Source of the DNA: Hyphomonas sp.
GTDB taxonomy: Bacteria > Pseudomonadota > Alphaproteobacteria > Caulobacterales > Hyphomonadaceae
Reading direction: 5' to 3'
NCBI GenBank assembly: GCA_003486945.1
Contig: DNFL01000169.1
Coordinates: forward strand, 1-13,015
DNA: 13,015 nucleotides
Shown: in pieces, positions 1 to 5,956 of the stretch
Layout of the letters: every line of letters begins with the position of its first letter
How positions within the stretch are numbered: the stretch's first letter is position 1
The notes under the pieces: generated by a model
Told to the model about the DNA's origin: nothing
Databases searched by the model: none
The model's input: only the letters and a program-made list of their open reading frames with translations
Program-made: the position numbers and the translations under genes

Positions 1-375
1 GAGGTAGATGCGGTCAGCGAGCGGCAGGGCGAGCGCGTAGATGGCGGCGCCGCCGATGACGAAGACTTCCGGTTGGCCGGCGCGCAGGGCGATGGCGCGA
101 GCGGCGTTCAGCGCCGGCACGAAGCTGGAATAGACGCGCGCTTCGGCAGCGTCGTAGTTCCAGTCGCGGCTGATGACGATATTGGCACGGCCGGGCAGCG
201 GGCGTTTCGGCAGGCTTTCCCAGGTCTTGCGGCCCATGATGACCGGCGCACCCATCGTGGTGCGCTTGAAATGGGCAAGGTCATCCTTCAGCCGCCAGGG
301 CAATTGCCCGTCGGTACCGATCACTCTATTTCGTCCCTGGGCGACGATCAGGCTGAGGCGGATGGGGTCTGTCAT
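1..375 (-). CDS. folA: Dihydrofolate reductase, 5' part (truncated by window edge)
   Basis: Dihydrofolate reductase reduces dihydrofolate to tetrahydrofolate with NADPH in the cytosol, regenerating the cofactor consumed by thymidylate synthase. The 125 visible codons give a typical DHFR N-terminal two-thirds. There is an opening strand IRLSLIVAQ (residues 5-13) and the substrate loop LPWRLKDDLAHFK (25-37), whose D32 matches the catalytic acid D27 of E. coli. APVIMGRKTWESLP follows (43-56), then LPGRANIVISR (60-70) and the NADPH-site glycines VIGGAAIY (106-113). The C-terminal portion lies outside the window. I chose the ATG at 375 because AGGAAG sits 8 nt upstream and the conserved fold begins directly after it. 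An in-frame ATG at 438 would add 21 residues without family similarity. It is divergent from the VUT transporter gene. thyA, its usual pathway partner, is on the same strand about 2.7 kb away, so the two are not one compact operon here. Confidence 0.95.
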   Translation of the reverse strand, partial: MTDPIRLSLIVAQGRNRVIGTDGQLPWRLKDDLAHFKRTTMGAPVIMGRKTWESLPKRPLPGRANIVISRDWNYDAAEARVYSSFVPALNAARAIALRAGQPEVFVIGGAAIYALALPLADRIYL

Positions 376-536
376 GTGCAGTACTTCCTGCAGCACCGAG
401 CGGGATTGGCAAGTCCGCGGCGGAGCTGAATTTTCCATGGTGCGAAAGAGGGGCGCCTTGTGCGCTGCACAATGTGCGCTAATCAAGCTGCATTCGCAGC
501 CTGCACTGCTATTGGCACGGGGACGGACGAAAACGC
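376..536. promoter_or_regulatory. Divergent folA / VUT spacer with compact dyad
   Basis: This 161-bp spacer must hold the promoters of both divergent genes. A perfect 6-bp inverted repeat lies at 458-472 (TTGTGC, loop GCT, GCACAA). It is followed at once by a second copy of TGTGCGCT (459-466 and 473-480). Such a dyad could be an operator or a small hairpin, but I recognise no specific regulator. I looked for a preQ1 riboswitch because the downstream gene is a queuosine-precursor transporter, and found no convincing aptamer. Confidence 0.35.
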
Positions 537-1205
537 ATGGGCTTTGATCTGGCGAGTATCCTCACGAATGGACATTCCGGGCTGCTGCTGCCGGCGCTCG
601 CCGCGCTGGGGCTGACCTTCGCGGCGATCTGGCACTTGCAGGGGCGCGCCTGGGCACTGCTTTACGTGGTGCTGATCCCGTTCCTGAACTGGAGCTTCGG
701 CGTCATCCCCGAATTCCCCATCGTTGCGCCGGGCGATGACGTGTTCCGGCAAGGCGTGTCGCTGCACCCGATGACGATGGTGACCGGCATGGTGTTCGTG
801 ATCCGCGATTTCGTGCAGCGCGAGATGGGCCACCGGGTGCTGATCCTGATGGCGATCGCGGTGACCTGGTCGTTCTTCTATGCCTGGCCGGTGATTGCGC
901 TGGCGAGCGGGATTGCCTTCGCGATTTCGGAAGGGGTCGACTGGCTGCTGTTCACGTTCACGAAATACCGGCTGTCGACGCGCATCCTCTTGTCGAGCGC
1001 GGTGGCGGCGCCGGTGGATACGACCGTGTTCCTCTATGGCGCCGACCTCGCCAAGCAGATGGAACTGGGCATGGATCCCGGCAACTCGTTGCACGTGGCC
1101 AACTGGATCGTGTTCGTGATCGGCAAGATGGTCGGCGCGGTGATCGTCTCGCGCATCATCCGCAAACGCGAGGATGCCGGGCTGATCTCGCCGCATGAGG
1201 CTTGA
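537..1205 (+). CDS. VUT family transporter, probable queuosine precursor transporter (YhhQ-like)
   Basis: The 222-residue product is a hydrophobic integral membrane protein of the VUT (DUF165/COG1738) family. E. coli YhhQ, of this family, takes up the queuosine precursors preQ0 and preQ1. Visible hydrophobic segments lie at about 17-33, 38-56, 79-90, 101-130, 150-168 and 187-206, consistent with about six helices. Family-like stretches are VIRDFVQREMG (88-98), SEGVDWLLF (131-139) and SSAVAAPVDTTVF (153-165). The C-terminus is short and basic (RIIRKRED). The start ATG is preceded only by weak purine-rich GGAC repeats, but no upstream in-frame alternative was found. The gene stands alone, divergent from folA and convergent with aqpZ. 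Queuosine and folate both derive from the GTP cyclohydrolase I product in established pathways, so proximity to folA may be meaningful, but that is inference. The substrate is assigned by family only. Confidence 0.85.
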   Translation: MGFDLASILTNGHSGLLLPALAALGLTFAAIWHLQGRAWALLYVVLIPFLNWSFGVIPEFPIVAPGDDVFRQGVSLHPMTMVTGMVFVIRDFVQREMGHRVLILMAIAVTWSFFYAWPVIALASGIAFAISEGVDWLLFTFTKYRLSTRILLSSAVAAPVDTTVFLYGADLAKQMELGMDPGNSLHVANWIVFVIGKMVGAVIVSRIIRKREDAGLISPHEA

Positions 1206-1210
1206 TTCAG

Positions 1211-1331
1211 ATTGCTCGCAGCTGATCCCTCGCCTGTGGCTCGGTGCTGTTGCGCCTGCGCATTGCTTGTGATTGCTCGGTGCTGATCGTGAGTTGACGC
1301 TCGCGGCACCTGCGCCTGCGCATTGCTTGTG
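1211..1331. repeat. Degenerate tandem duplication of about 60 bp (two copies)
   Basis: Two adjacent units (1211-1271 and 1272-1331) begin with ATTGCTCG..GCTGATC, matching at 15 of 17 positions. They end with an identical 21-bp stretch (1251-1271 and 1311-1331, period exactly 60). The middle of the unit has diverged. The array fills the spacer between the convergent VUT transporter and aqpZ genes. No open reading frame makes sense of it, so it is probably a decaying slippage or recombination product, or part of a dispersed intergenic repeat family. Confidence 0.7.
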
Positions 1332-1334
1332 GGG

Positions 1335-1360
1335 CGCCCCGCCTCGGATGAAGCGGGGCG
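1335..1360. terminator. GC-rich hairpin between convergent genes, possible bidirectional terminator
   Basis: CGCCCCGC (1335-1342) and GCGGGGCG (1353-1360) form a perfect 8-bp stem around a 10-nt loop. It sits 129 bp after the VUT gene stop and 11 bp after the aqpZ stop, as expected for an aqpZ terminator. Neither strand has a T tract after the stem, so intrinsic termination is uncertain. It may instead stabilise 3' ends. Confidence 0.5.
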
Positions 1361-1371
1361 ACCGGTTCAGG

Positions 1372-2052
1372 TTACTCCGTCTCGAGCAGCTTCCGTTTGA
1401 ACAGGAAACCGGCGATCGCCGCGCCGACGAGCGGAGCGATGAGGAAGAGCCAGAGCTGTGACAAGGCCGTGCCGCCGACAAGGACAGCCGGGCCGAAGCT
1501 GCGGGCCGGGTTGACCGACACGCCGGTCACCTGGATGCCAACAATGTGGATCACGGTCAGCGTCAGACCGATGGCAAGGCCCGCAACCATTCCGGGTGCG
1601 GACTTTTGCGTCGAGCCAAGGATCACGACCAGGAAGAGGAAGGTCGCCACCACTTCGAAGACGAGCGCTGCGGCGAGCGAATACTCACCGAGATAGCCCG
1701 GGCCCCATCCGTTCTGGCCGAGGCCATTGCTGACAAGATCGTAACCGGTCTGGCCGGTGGCGATGTACCAGAGCGCTGCGGCGCCGAGGAATGCTCCGAT
1801 GAACTGGGCAACCCAGTACCGGAACATGGTGTTCATATCCATCCGCCCGGCGATGAAGGCGCCGAAGCTGACGGCGGGGTTGACGTGGCAGCCCGAGATC
1901 GGGCCGATGCCGTAGGCCATGGCCACGATGGCGAGGCCGAAGGCGAAGGATATGCCGAGCTGGCCGACCTCACCTCCCGCGAGGACGGCTGCGCCGCATC
2001 CGAACAATACCAGAGTGAACGTGCCGATGAGTTCGGCGAGAAAGACTTTCAT
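1372..2052 (-). CDS. aqpZ: Aquaporin Z-type water channel
   Basis: The 226-residue major intrinsic protein conducts water across the inner membrane. Its length is close to E. coli AqpZ (231). Both pore motifs are present: SGCHVNPAVSFG with NPA at 58-60, and SVNPARSFG with NPA at 181-183. Six membrane segments and two half-helices can be traced. The aromatic/arginine filter reads F38, H169 and R184, as in AqpZ, but the fourth position (Thr183 in E. coli) is V178. F38 and H169 point to a water-specific rather than glycerol channel. The start ATG at 2052 is fixed by AAGGAGG 6 nt upstream, one of the strongest ribosome sites in the window, and by alignment to MFRKLAAE-type starts. An upstream extension in the same frame to 2181 lacks family similarity. 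It is divergent from the lipoprotein gene and convergent with the VUT gene. Confidence 0.95.
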   Translation of the reverse strand: MKVFLAELIGTFTLVLFGCGAAVLAGGEVGQLGISFAFGLAIVAMAYGIGPISGCHVNPAVSFGAFIAGRMDMNTMFRYWVAQFIGAFLGAAALWYIATGQTGYDLVSNGLGQNGWGPGYLGEYSLAAALVFEVVATFLFLVVILGSTQKSAPGMVAGLAIGLTLTVIHIVGIQVTGVSVNPARSFGPAVLVGGTALSQLWLFLIAPLVGAAIAGFLFKRKLLETE

Positions 2053-2219
2053 GTGGTGCCTCCTTGGTACGTCCGGGAAGGTCTGACGCCCGCCTCGGCA
2101 CGTGCGGCAAGGATGCAGGGCTTCGCGCGATACGGCAAGCAGCGCCTGATGCCTTGCCTTTCCGGCCTGTTGCGGCAACACAATCAGGGGCGCCCACCCA
2201 TTCTGCAGAGGATGTTCCG
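2053..2219. promoter_or_regulatory. Divergent aqpZ / lipoprotein spacer
   Basis: This 167-bp spacer carries the start regions of two divergent genes. It contains GGCAAG twice (2106-2111 and 2134-2139) and the complementary CCTTGCC (2152-2158). Either upstream copy could pair with it; the nearer pair gives a 6-bp stem with a 13-nt loop. I see no convincing -35/-10 pair. Confidence 0.3.
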
Positions 2220-2774
2220 ATGAAGCCGTTTGCCCTTCCCGCCTTGTTCCTGGCCTGCGCAGCGGCCCTTACGGCCTGCGCGTCGAAACCGGAAAAGGCG
2301 CCTGCGGCAACGCCTGCCACAGCGCAGCCCGCAGAGACGGGCGCAGCTCCCGCAGCGGCGAAGCCGAAATATGAGGCGAAGATCGTCTCCCTGCCGTTCC
2401 GGGTGGATGTCAGCTTTTCCAGCCGGGCGCTGGCGCTGCTGCAGGAAACCGGCGGGCAGGTTGGTGTGTCTGCGGACTATTACGGCGCGCCGAAGGATCC
2501 GTCCGCAAGCGGACTGGATCCCGAACTCGGCGTCTGGCTCGGCGGCGAGATGGAAACGATCGGCGCGAGCCCGCGCTCGCTGACGATGAAGGGCCATTTC
2601 GATGCGGCCCGAGTGGCGCGCGAAGTGGTGGGTGATCCGCGCGTGCGTGTCACGGCCTATGCCATCCACTCCCCCAAGGCGCAGGACCAGATGGTGTGCG
2701 CCGCGTTCGATGAAGCCTTGCCGATCACGGTGGAGACCGGAGCGACCGTGCATTGCACGCTCAGGAAGGAATAG
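2220..2774 (+). CDS. Hypothetical lipoprotein
   Basis: I do not recognise the family. The 184-residue product begins with a lipoprotein signal peptide: K2, a hydrophobic stretch from F4 to T18, and the lipobox LTAC with the acceptor cysteine at C20. An Ala/Pro-rich linker follows (about 21-48, low complexity). The C-terminal domain of about 135 residues (50-184) has two cysteines, C160 and C179, that could form a disulphide in the periplasm. The residue after the lipidated Cys is Ala, not Asp, so outer-membrane sorting is more likely under the E. coli rule. The start ATG has GAGG 8 nt upstream. A longer in-frame ORF back to 2064 would bury the lipobox and is rejected. The small secreted-protein gene begins 65 nt after its stop, so the two are probably co-transcribed. 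Function is unknown. Confidence 0.8.
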   Translation: MKPFALPALFLACAAALTACASKPEKAPAATPATAQPAETGAAPAAAKPKYEAKIVSLPFRVDVSFSSRALALLQETGGQVGVSADYYGAPKDPSASGLDPELGVWLGGEMETIGASPRSLTMKGHFDAARVAREVVGDPRVRVTAYAIHSPKAQDQMVCAAFDEALPITVETGATVHCTLRKE

Positions 2775-2839
2775 GCGCATCCGCTTGCCGGAAACGCCCC
2801 GCAGGCGCATACTGACAGCCTGACGCGGAGGACAGTCCG

Positions 2840-3115
2840 GTGCGATCTCATTCCCCAGGCCTACTGCTGACGGGCGCCATGTTTCTCGCCCTGCCCGCGT
2901 TCAGCGAACCGCCCAAACCGCCACCGCCGCCGCCCGGCACGAAGCTGGCGCCGTCGCAGACGAAGGTCCTGCCGATGGGTGACGAAGAGGGCGCAGGCAG
3001 CGGAGAGGAAGCGGCGGCGAAACCGGCCAGCGACGCGGAGTCCGAAGAAAAGTCAGAGCGCAAAGCCCCACGCAAGGAGCCGGCTTCCGGCGAACCGCAA
3101 ACGCCTCCGCGCTAG
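2840..3115 (+). CDS. Small proline-rich secreted protein, hypothetical
   Basis: The gene starts with GTG, preceded by GGAGG 8 nt upstream. The 91-residue product has a Sec-type signal peptide (R2 and H4, hydrophobic 8-20, likely cleavage after A-F-S at 20-22). The mature peptide of about 69 residues has a proline run ([10 protein letters not shown], 24-33) and then a strongly charged tail rich in Glu, Lys, Ser and Ala. It has no cysteine and no hydrophobic core, so it is probably intrinsically disordered in the periplasm. I recognise no family. It follows the lipoprotein gene closely on the same strand. Its TAG stop overlaps the stop of thyA on the other strand within one CTAG. The signal peptide plus a good ribosome site support it as a real gene despite its low complexity. 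Confidence 0.65.
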   Translation: MRSHSPGLLLTGAMFLALPAFSEPPKPPPPPPGTKLAPSQTKVLPMGDEEGAGSGEEAAAKPASDAESEEKSERKAPRKEPASGEPQTPPR

Positions 3116-3906
3116 ACCGCCACGGCCGCCTTGATGTGCGGGTGCGGATTGTAATTGTCGATGCGGAAATCTTCATACGTCCAGCCGAAGAGATCGGTCT
3201 TGTCCGGGTTCATCCAGAGCGTCGGCAGCGCGCGCGGTTCTCGGGTCAGCTGCAGGTTCGCCTGCTCCAGATGGTTCAGGTAGAGGTGCGCGTCGCCGAG
3301 CGTATGCACGAACTCGCCGGGGCGCAGGCCGGTGGCGCGCGCCATCATGTGGGTTAGCAGCGCATAGGAGGCGATGTTGAACGGTACGCCGAGGAAGACA
3401 TCCGCAGAGCGCTGGTAAAGCTGGCAGTTGAGCCGGCCGCCGGCGACGTTGAACTGGAACAGGCAGTGGCAGGGCGGCAGGGCCATATCGTTAACGTCTG
3501 CCGGGTTCCAGGCCGACACGATCAGGCGGCGGGAATTGGGATTGGTGCGGATTTCATCCAGCACCCACTGGATCTGGTCGATCGTGCGCCCGTCCGGCGC
3601 CGCCCAGCTGCGCCATTGCTTGCCATAGACCGGGCCCAGATCGCCGTGCTCATCGGCCCATTCATCCCAGATCGAGACCCCGTTTTCCTTCAGCCAGGCA
3701 ATATTTGTCTCGCCCCGAAGGAACCAAAGCAGCTCGATGATAATAGAGCGCACATGCAGGCGCTTGGTCGTCAGCAGCGGGAAACCTTTTTCAAGGTCGA
3801 AGCGCATCTGGCGGCCGAACACACCGCGTGTGCCGACCCCCGTCCGGTCGCCGCGTTCCTGGCCATTCTGCAGTATATCCTGCAGGAGCGCGTGGTATTG
3901 CTGCAT
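3112..3906 (-). CDS. thyA: Thymidylate synthase (ThyA type)
   Basis: ThyA methylates dUMP to dTMP using 5,10-methylenetetrahydrofolate, releasing dihydrofolate for FolA. The 264-residue product has exactly the E. coli ThyA length, and key residues fall at E. coli numbering. These include R21 (phosphate binding), the nucleophile C146 in PPCHC, R166, D169, N177 (QRSADVFLG...N), and H207 with Y209 in LGDAHLYLN. The C-terminus is KAAVAV where E. coli has KAPVAI. The start ATG at 3906 is set by GGAG 5 nt upstream and by family length. An in-frame extension upstream to 4077 encodes nothing related. It is divergent from the TadG-like genes. The stop codon TAG overlaps the stop of the convergent small secreted-protein gene by three bases, leaving no room for a dedicated terminator. 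Confidence 0.97.
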   Translation of the reverse strand: MQQYHALLQDILQNGQERGDRTGVGTRGVFGRQMRFDLEKGFPLLTTKRLHVRSIIIELLWFLRGETNIAWLKENGVSIWDEWADEHGDLGPVYGKQWRSWAAPDGRTIDQIQWVLDEIRTNPNSRRLIVSAWNPADVNDMALPPCHCLFQFNVAGGRLNCQLYQRSADVFLGVPFNIASYALLTHMMARATGLRPGEFVHTLGDAHLYLNHLEQANLQLTREPRALPTLWMNPDKTDLFGWTYEDFRIDNYNPHPHIKAAVAV

Positions 3907-4060
3907 AGTATCTCCGCCGAATCGGGGGGTGGACAGGGTTAACCGGACCCTACCATGCCGGTTACAATTTCCGGAAGACGGGAAACCAGACCTAAAGCCC
4001 CATCTGACATAACTGCTCCGATGTATTGCGCGGGGAATCCGCAAGCAAGGACGCTGGGCC
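3907..4060. promoter_or_regulatory. Divergent thyA / TadG-like spacer with inverted repeat and two GANTC sites
   Basis: The spacer contains a perfect 7-bp inverted repeat, TAACCGG (3940-3946) and CCGGTTA (3958-3964), separated by 11 bp. An alternative 5-bp dyad overlaps it (AGGGT at 3935-3939, ACCCT at 3947-3951), and the palindrome GGTTAACC lies at 3937-3944. Two GAATC sites (3919-3923 and 4035-4039) match the GANTC target of the alphaproteobacterial cell-cycle methylase CcrM. They flank the dyad. A transcription-factor operator is plausible, but I cannot name the factor and see no consensus promoter. Confidence 0.4.
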
Positions 4061-5920
4061 ATGGGCAACTGGGGCAAGAAATCTCAATCGGGCGGCATCT
4101 TCGGGCGGTTTGCCCGGAGTGAGCGCGGCAACGTCGCGATGATCGCCGCGCTGGCGATCATTCCGATCATCACCGTCGCCGGCTTCGCGCTCGACTTCCA
4201 GATGACCGTGACGAAAAAGGGCAAGGTCCAGTACGCTGTCGATGGCGCCGTTCTTTCCGCAGTGAAGTCGCTGGAGGCGAATGCGCCGAAGGCCCAGGTG
4301 ACGGTTGAAGCGAACACCTATTTCCGCGAAATTCTCGGACTTGCGAACGACACGTTCCTCGACTGCGGCCCGCTGAACCTCGTATTCGGCGACGACAATG
4401 AAGAACTCGAAGCGTCGGTCTACTGCACCAACGAAACCACGCTGTCCAAGATCGCCGGCAAGCAATACCTAGAATTCACCGTGTCTTCGACGGCAACTTA
4501 TGGCCAGGGCTCACTGGAAGTTGCGCTGATCCTAGACATCACGGGCTCGATGTCCGGAACGCGCATCACGGCGCTGAAAGCGGCCGCCACGGACTTCATC
4601 GACATCGTTATCCAGGACGTTCAGGTGCCCTTCTATTCGAAGGCGTCGATTGTTCCCTATGCTGCGGCCGTTGCCGTTGGCGACTATGCTGACGAAGTGC
4701 GCGGCACGGTGCCGGGTAGCCGTCCGATCTCCGGCGGCGTCTGGCAGAACGGCACGACCGTCCGCAACATCACGGGCATCACACGTGCAAACCCGGCTGT
4801 CGTCACCTCTAATGGTCACGGCTACGCAAACGGCGACACGGTCTGGATCAGCGGCGTCAGCGGCATGACGCAGGTCAACAACAAGGCCTATACCGTTGCC
4901 AGCGTGACCACGAACACCTTCCGCCTGCAAGGCGTCAGCTCTTCCGGTTGGAGTAGCTATTCGAGTGGCGGCCAGATCCGCAAATGCCTGAACGCAGGCT
5001 GCGCGATTACGGTGACCGCCAACAGCCATGGCTTCCAGGACGGTGACCGCATTGTTGTCAACGGCGTCAACGGAATGACGGGTCTCAACACGGGCGCCAA
5101 CGTAACCTGGACCGTTGCCAACCGGGCCACCAACACATTTGTGGCAACGGGCTCGGTCGGCCCGACCGCCGGCACCTATACCAGCGGCGGTTCCATCTGG
5201 TGCACGACCTATGGCTGCCGGTACTTCCGCTTCCTCAACAAGAGCTCGAACGCGCAGCGCGTGCATGAAGTCTCGACATGCGCGACCGAGCGTACGGGAG
5301 CCGAGGCCTATACAGACCGGCGCTCTGCTGACGTGAAAGTCGGTTTCCACTATCCGCCTTCGGGCAACCCGTGCACGACGGCCAACCCGATCGTTCCGCT
5401 GACCAGCAACAAGACGACGCTGAAAGATGCCGTCAACGCACTGGATGAAGTCGGTTCCACGGCAGGTCACATGGGCGCCGTCTGGGGCTGGTACACGCTG
5501 TCGCCGAATTTCGGTGAGATCTTCCCGGCAGGCAGCCGCCCCGGCGCCTACAACACGCGCAGCCTGTTCAAGATTGCCGTGTTCATGACCGACGGTGACT
5601 TCAACACGGCCTATTGCGACGGTGTCATCGCCGGGAACTCGACTTCGGGTTCCGGTTCGACAGCCGACCAGAACAATTGCAACGCTACCAATGGCAGCTC
5701 CTACACCCAGGCGCGCGCCGTCTGTCAGGCGATGAAGGATAACGGCATCATCATCTACACGATCGGTTTCGAGGTCGGCAGCATCGCAGCAGCGCAAAGC
5801 CTGCTCAACGATTGCGCGTCCAGCCCGGGCCATGCCTACCTCGCTTCGGGCTCGGCCGAACTGCGCGAAGTGTTCCAGGCGATTGCAAGGTCCATCAACG
5901 AAGTGCGCCTGACCAAGTAA
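4061..5920 (+). CDS. TadG-like VWA-domain protein with inserted FCCH-like repeats
   Basis: The 619-residue product starts with a TadE/TadG-type N-terminus: [12 protein letters not shown] (21-32) leads into one membrane helix (about 25-45), placing the rest in the periplasm. A von Willebrand A domain begins near 150. Its MIDAS residues are D159-x-T161-x-S163, then T467 (STAGHMG) and D511 (MTDGDFN), so Thr replaces the usual first Ser. Between them, residues 235-381 hold two tandem copies of a module of about 70 residues resembling FCCH-like domains of phage structural proteins. The downstream paralogue lacks this module. Cysteines at 102, 122, 407, 438, 555 and 585 have counterparts in the paralogue, suggesting periplasmic disulphides. 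The start ATG has AAGGA 9 nt upstream. TadG-type proteins act in Flp/Tad pilus assembly, but no other tad gene is nearby. An adhesion or envelope role is inference. Confidence 0.88.
   Translation: MGNWGKKSQSGGIFGRFARSERGNVAMIAALAIIPIITVAGFALDFQMTVTKKGKVQYAVDGAVLSAVKSLEANAPKAQVTVEANTYFREILGLANDTFLDCGPLNLVFGDDNEELEASVYCTNETTLSKIAGKQYLEFTVSSTATYGQGSLEVALILDITGSMSGTRITALKAAATDFIDIVIQDVQVPFYSKASIVPYAAAVAVGDYADEVRGTVPGSRPISGGVWQNGTTVRNITGITRANPAVVTSNGHGYANGDTVWISGVSGMTQVNNKAYTVASVTTNTFRLQGVSSSGWSSYSSGGQIRKCLNAGCAITVTANSHGFQDGDRIVVNGVNGMTGLNTGANVTWTVANRATNTFVATGSVGPTAGTYTSGGSIWCTTYGCRYFRFLNKSSNAQRVHEVSTCATERTGAEAYTDRRSADVKVGFHYPPSGNPCTTANPIVPLTSNKTTLKDAVNALDEVGSTAGHMGAVWGWYTLSPNFGEIFPAGSRPGAYNTRSLFKIAVFMTDGDFNTAYCDGVIAGNSTSGSGSTADQNNCNATNGSSYTQARAVCQAMKDNGIIIYTIGFEVGSIAAAQSLLNDCASSPGHAYLASGSAELREVFQAIARSINEVRLTK
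4763..4978 (+). repeat. FCCH-like module, copy 1, inside the TadG-like gene
   Basis: Residues 235-306 of the first TadG-like protein run from [14 protein letters not shown] through [18 protein letters not shown] and TNTFRLQGV to YSSGGQI. This pattern (a generic strand, H-G-x(3)-G-D, G-V-x-G-M-T, N-T-F, S-G-G) is characteristic of a short beta-rich module seen in many phage tail and virion proteins and often labelled E1-FCCH-like. The DNA segment at 4850-4870 matches 5060-5080 of copy 2 at 18 of 21 bases. Confidence 0.7.
4982..5203 (+). repeat. FCCH-like module, copy 2, inside the TadG-like gene
   Basis: Residues 308-381 repeat the pattern of copy 1: [20 protein letters not shown], then [11 protein letters not shown] and YTSGGSI. 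The two copies are about 210 bp apart, measured at the G-V-x-G-M-T motif. Copy 2 has an extra loop (NTGANVTW) and is flanked by Cys residues at 309, 314, 381 and 386 that may pair. Protein similarity is clear, while the DNA has diverged outside the central motif. This indicates an old duplication or acquisition as a pair. Confidence 0.65.
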
Positions 5921-5956
5921 GGCGCACGACCCCTCCCTCCCGCAGGAGATTGCCGA

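Noticed and set aside
439..536. preQ1 riboswitch upstream of the queuosine-precursor transporter gene
   Set aside because: I found no aptamer-like stem with the A-rich tail needed for preQ1 classes. The only structure is a short 6-bp dyad.
483..1481. Minus-strand open frame opposite the VUT transporter
   Set aside because: Its sequence is a composition-driven shadow, and it duplicates the 60-bp repeat as a spurious peptide repeat.
3937..3964. CtrA binding site in the thyA / TadG-like spacer
   Set aside because: TTAACC is present as a half-site, but no second TTAA follows at the 7-bp spacing, so the match is too weak to claim.
4535..4552. Inactivated MIDAS in the first TadG-like protein (DITGS instead of DxSxS)
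   Set aside because: Thr keeps the metal-coordinating hydroxyl, and T467 and D511 are intact, so the site is probably functional.
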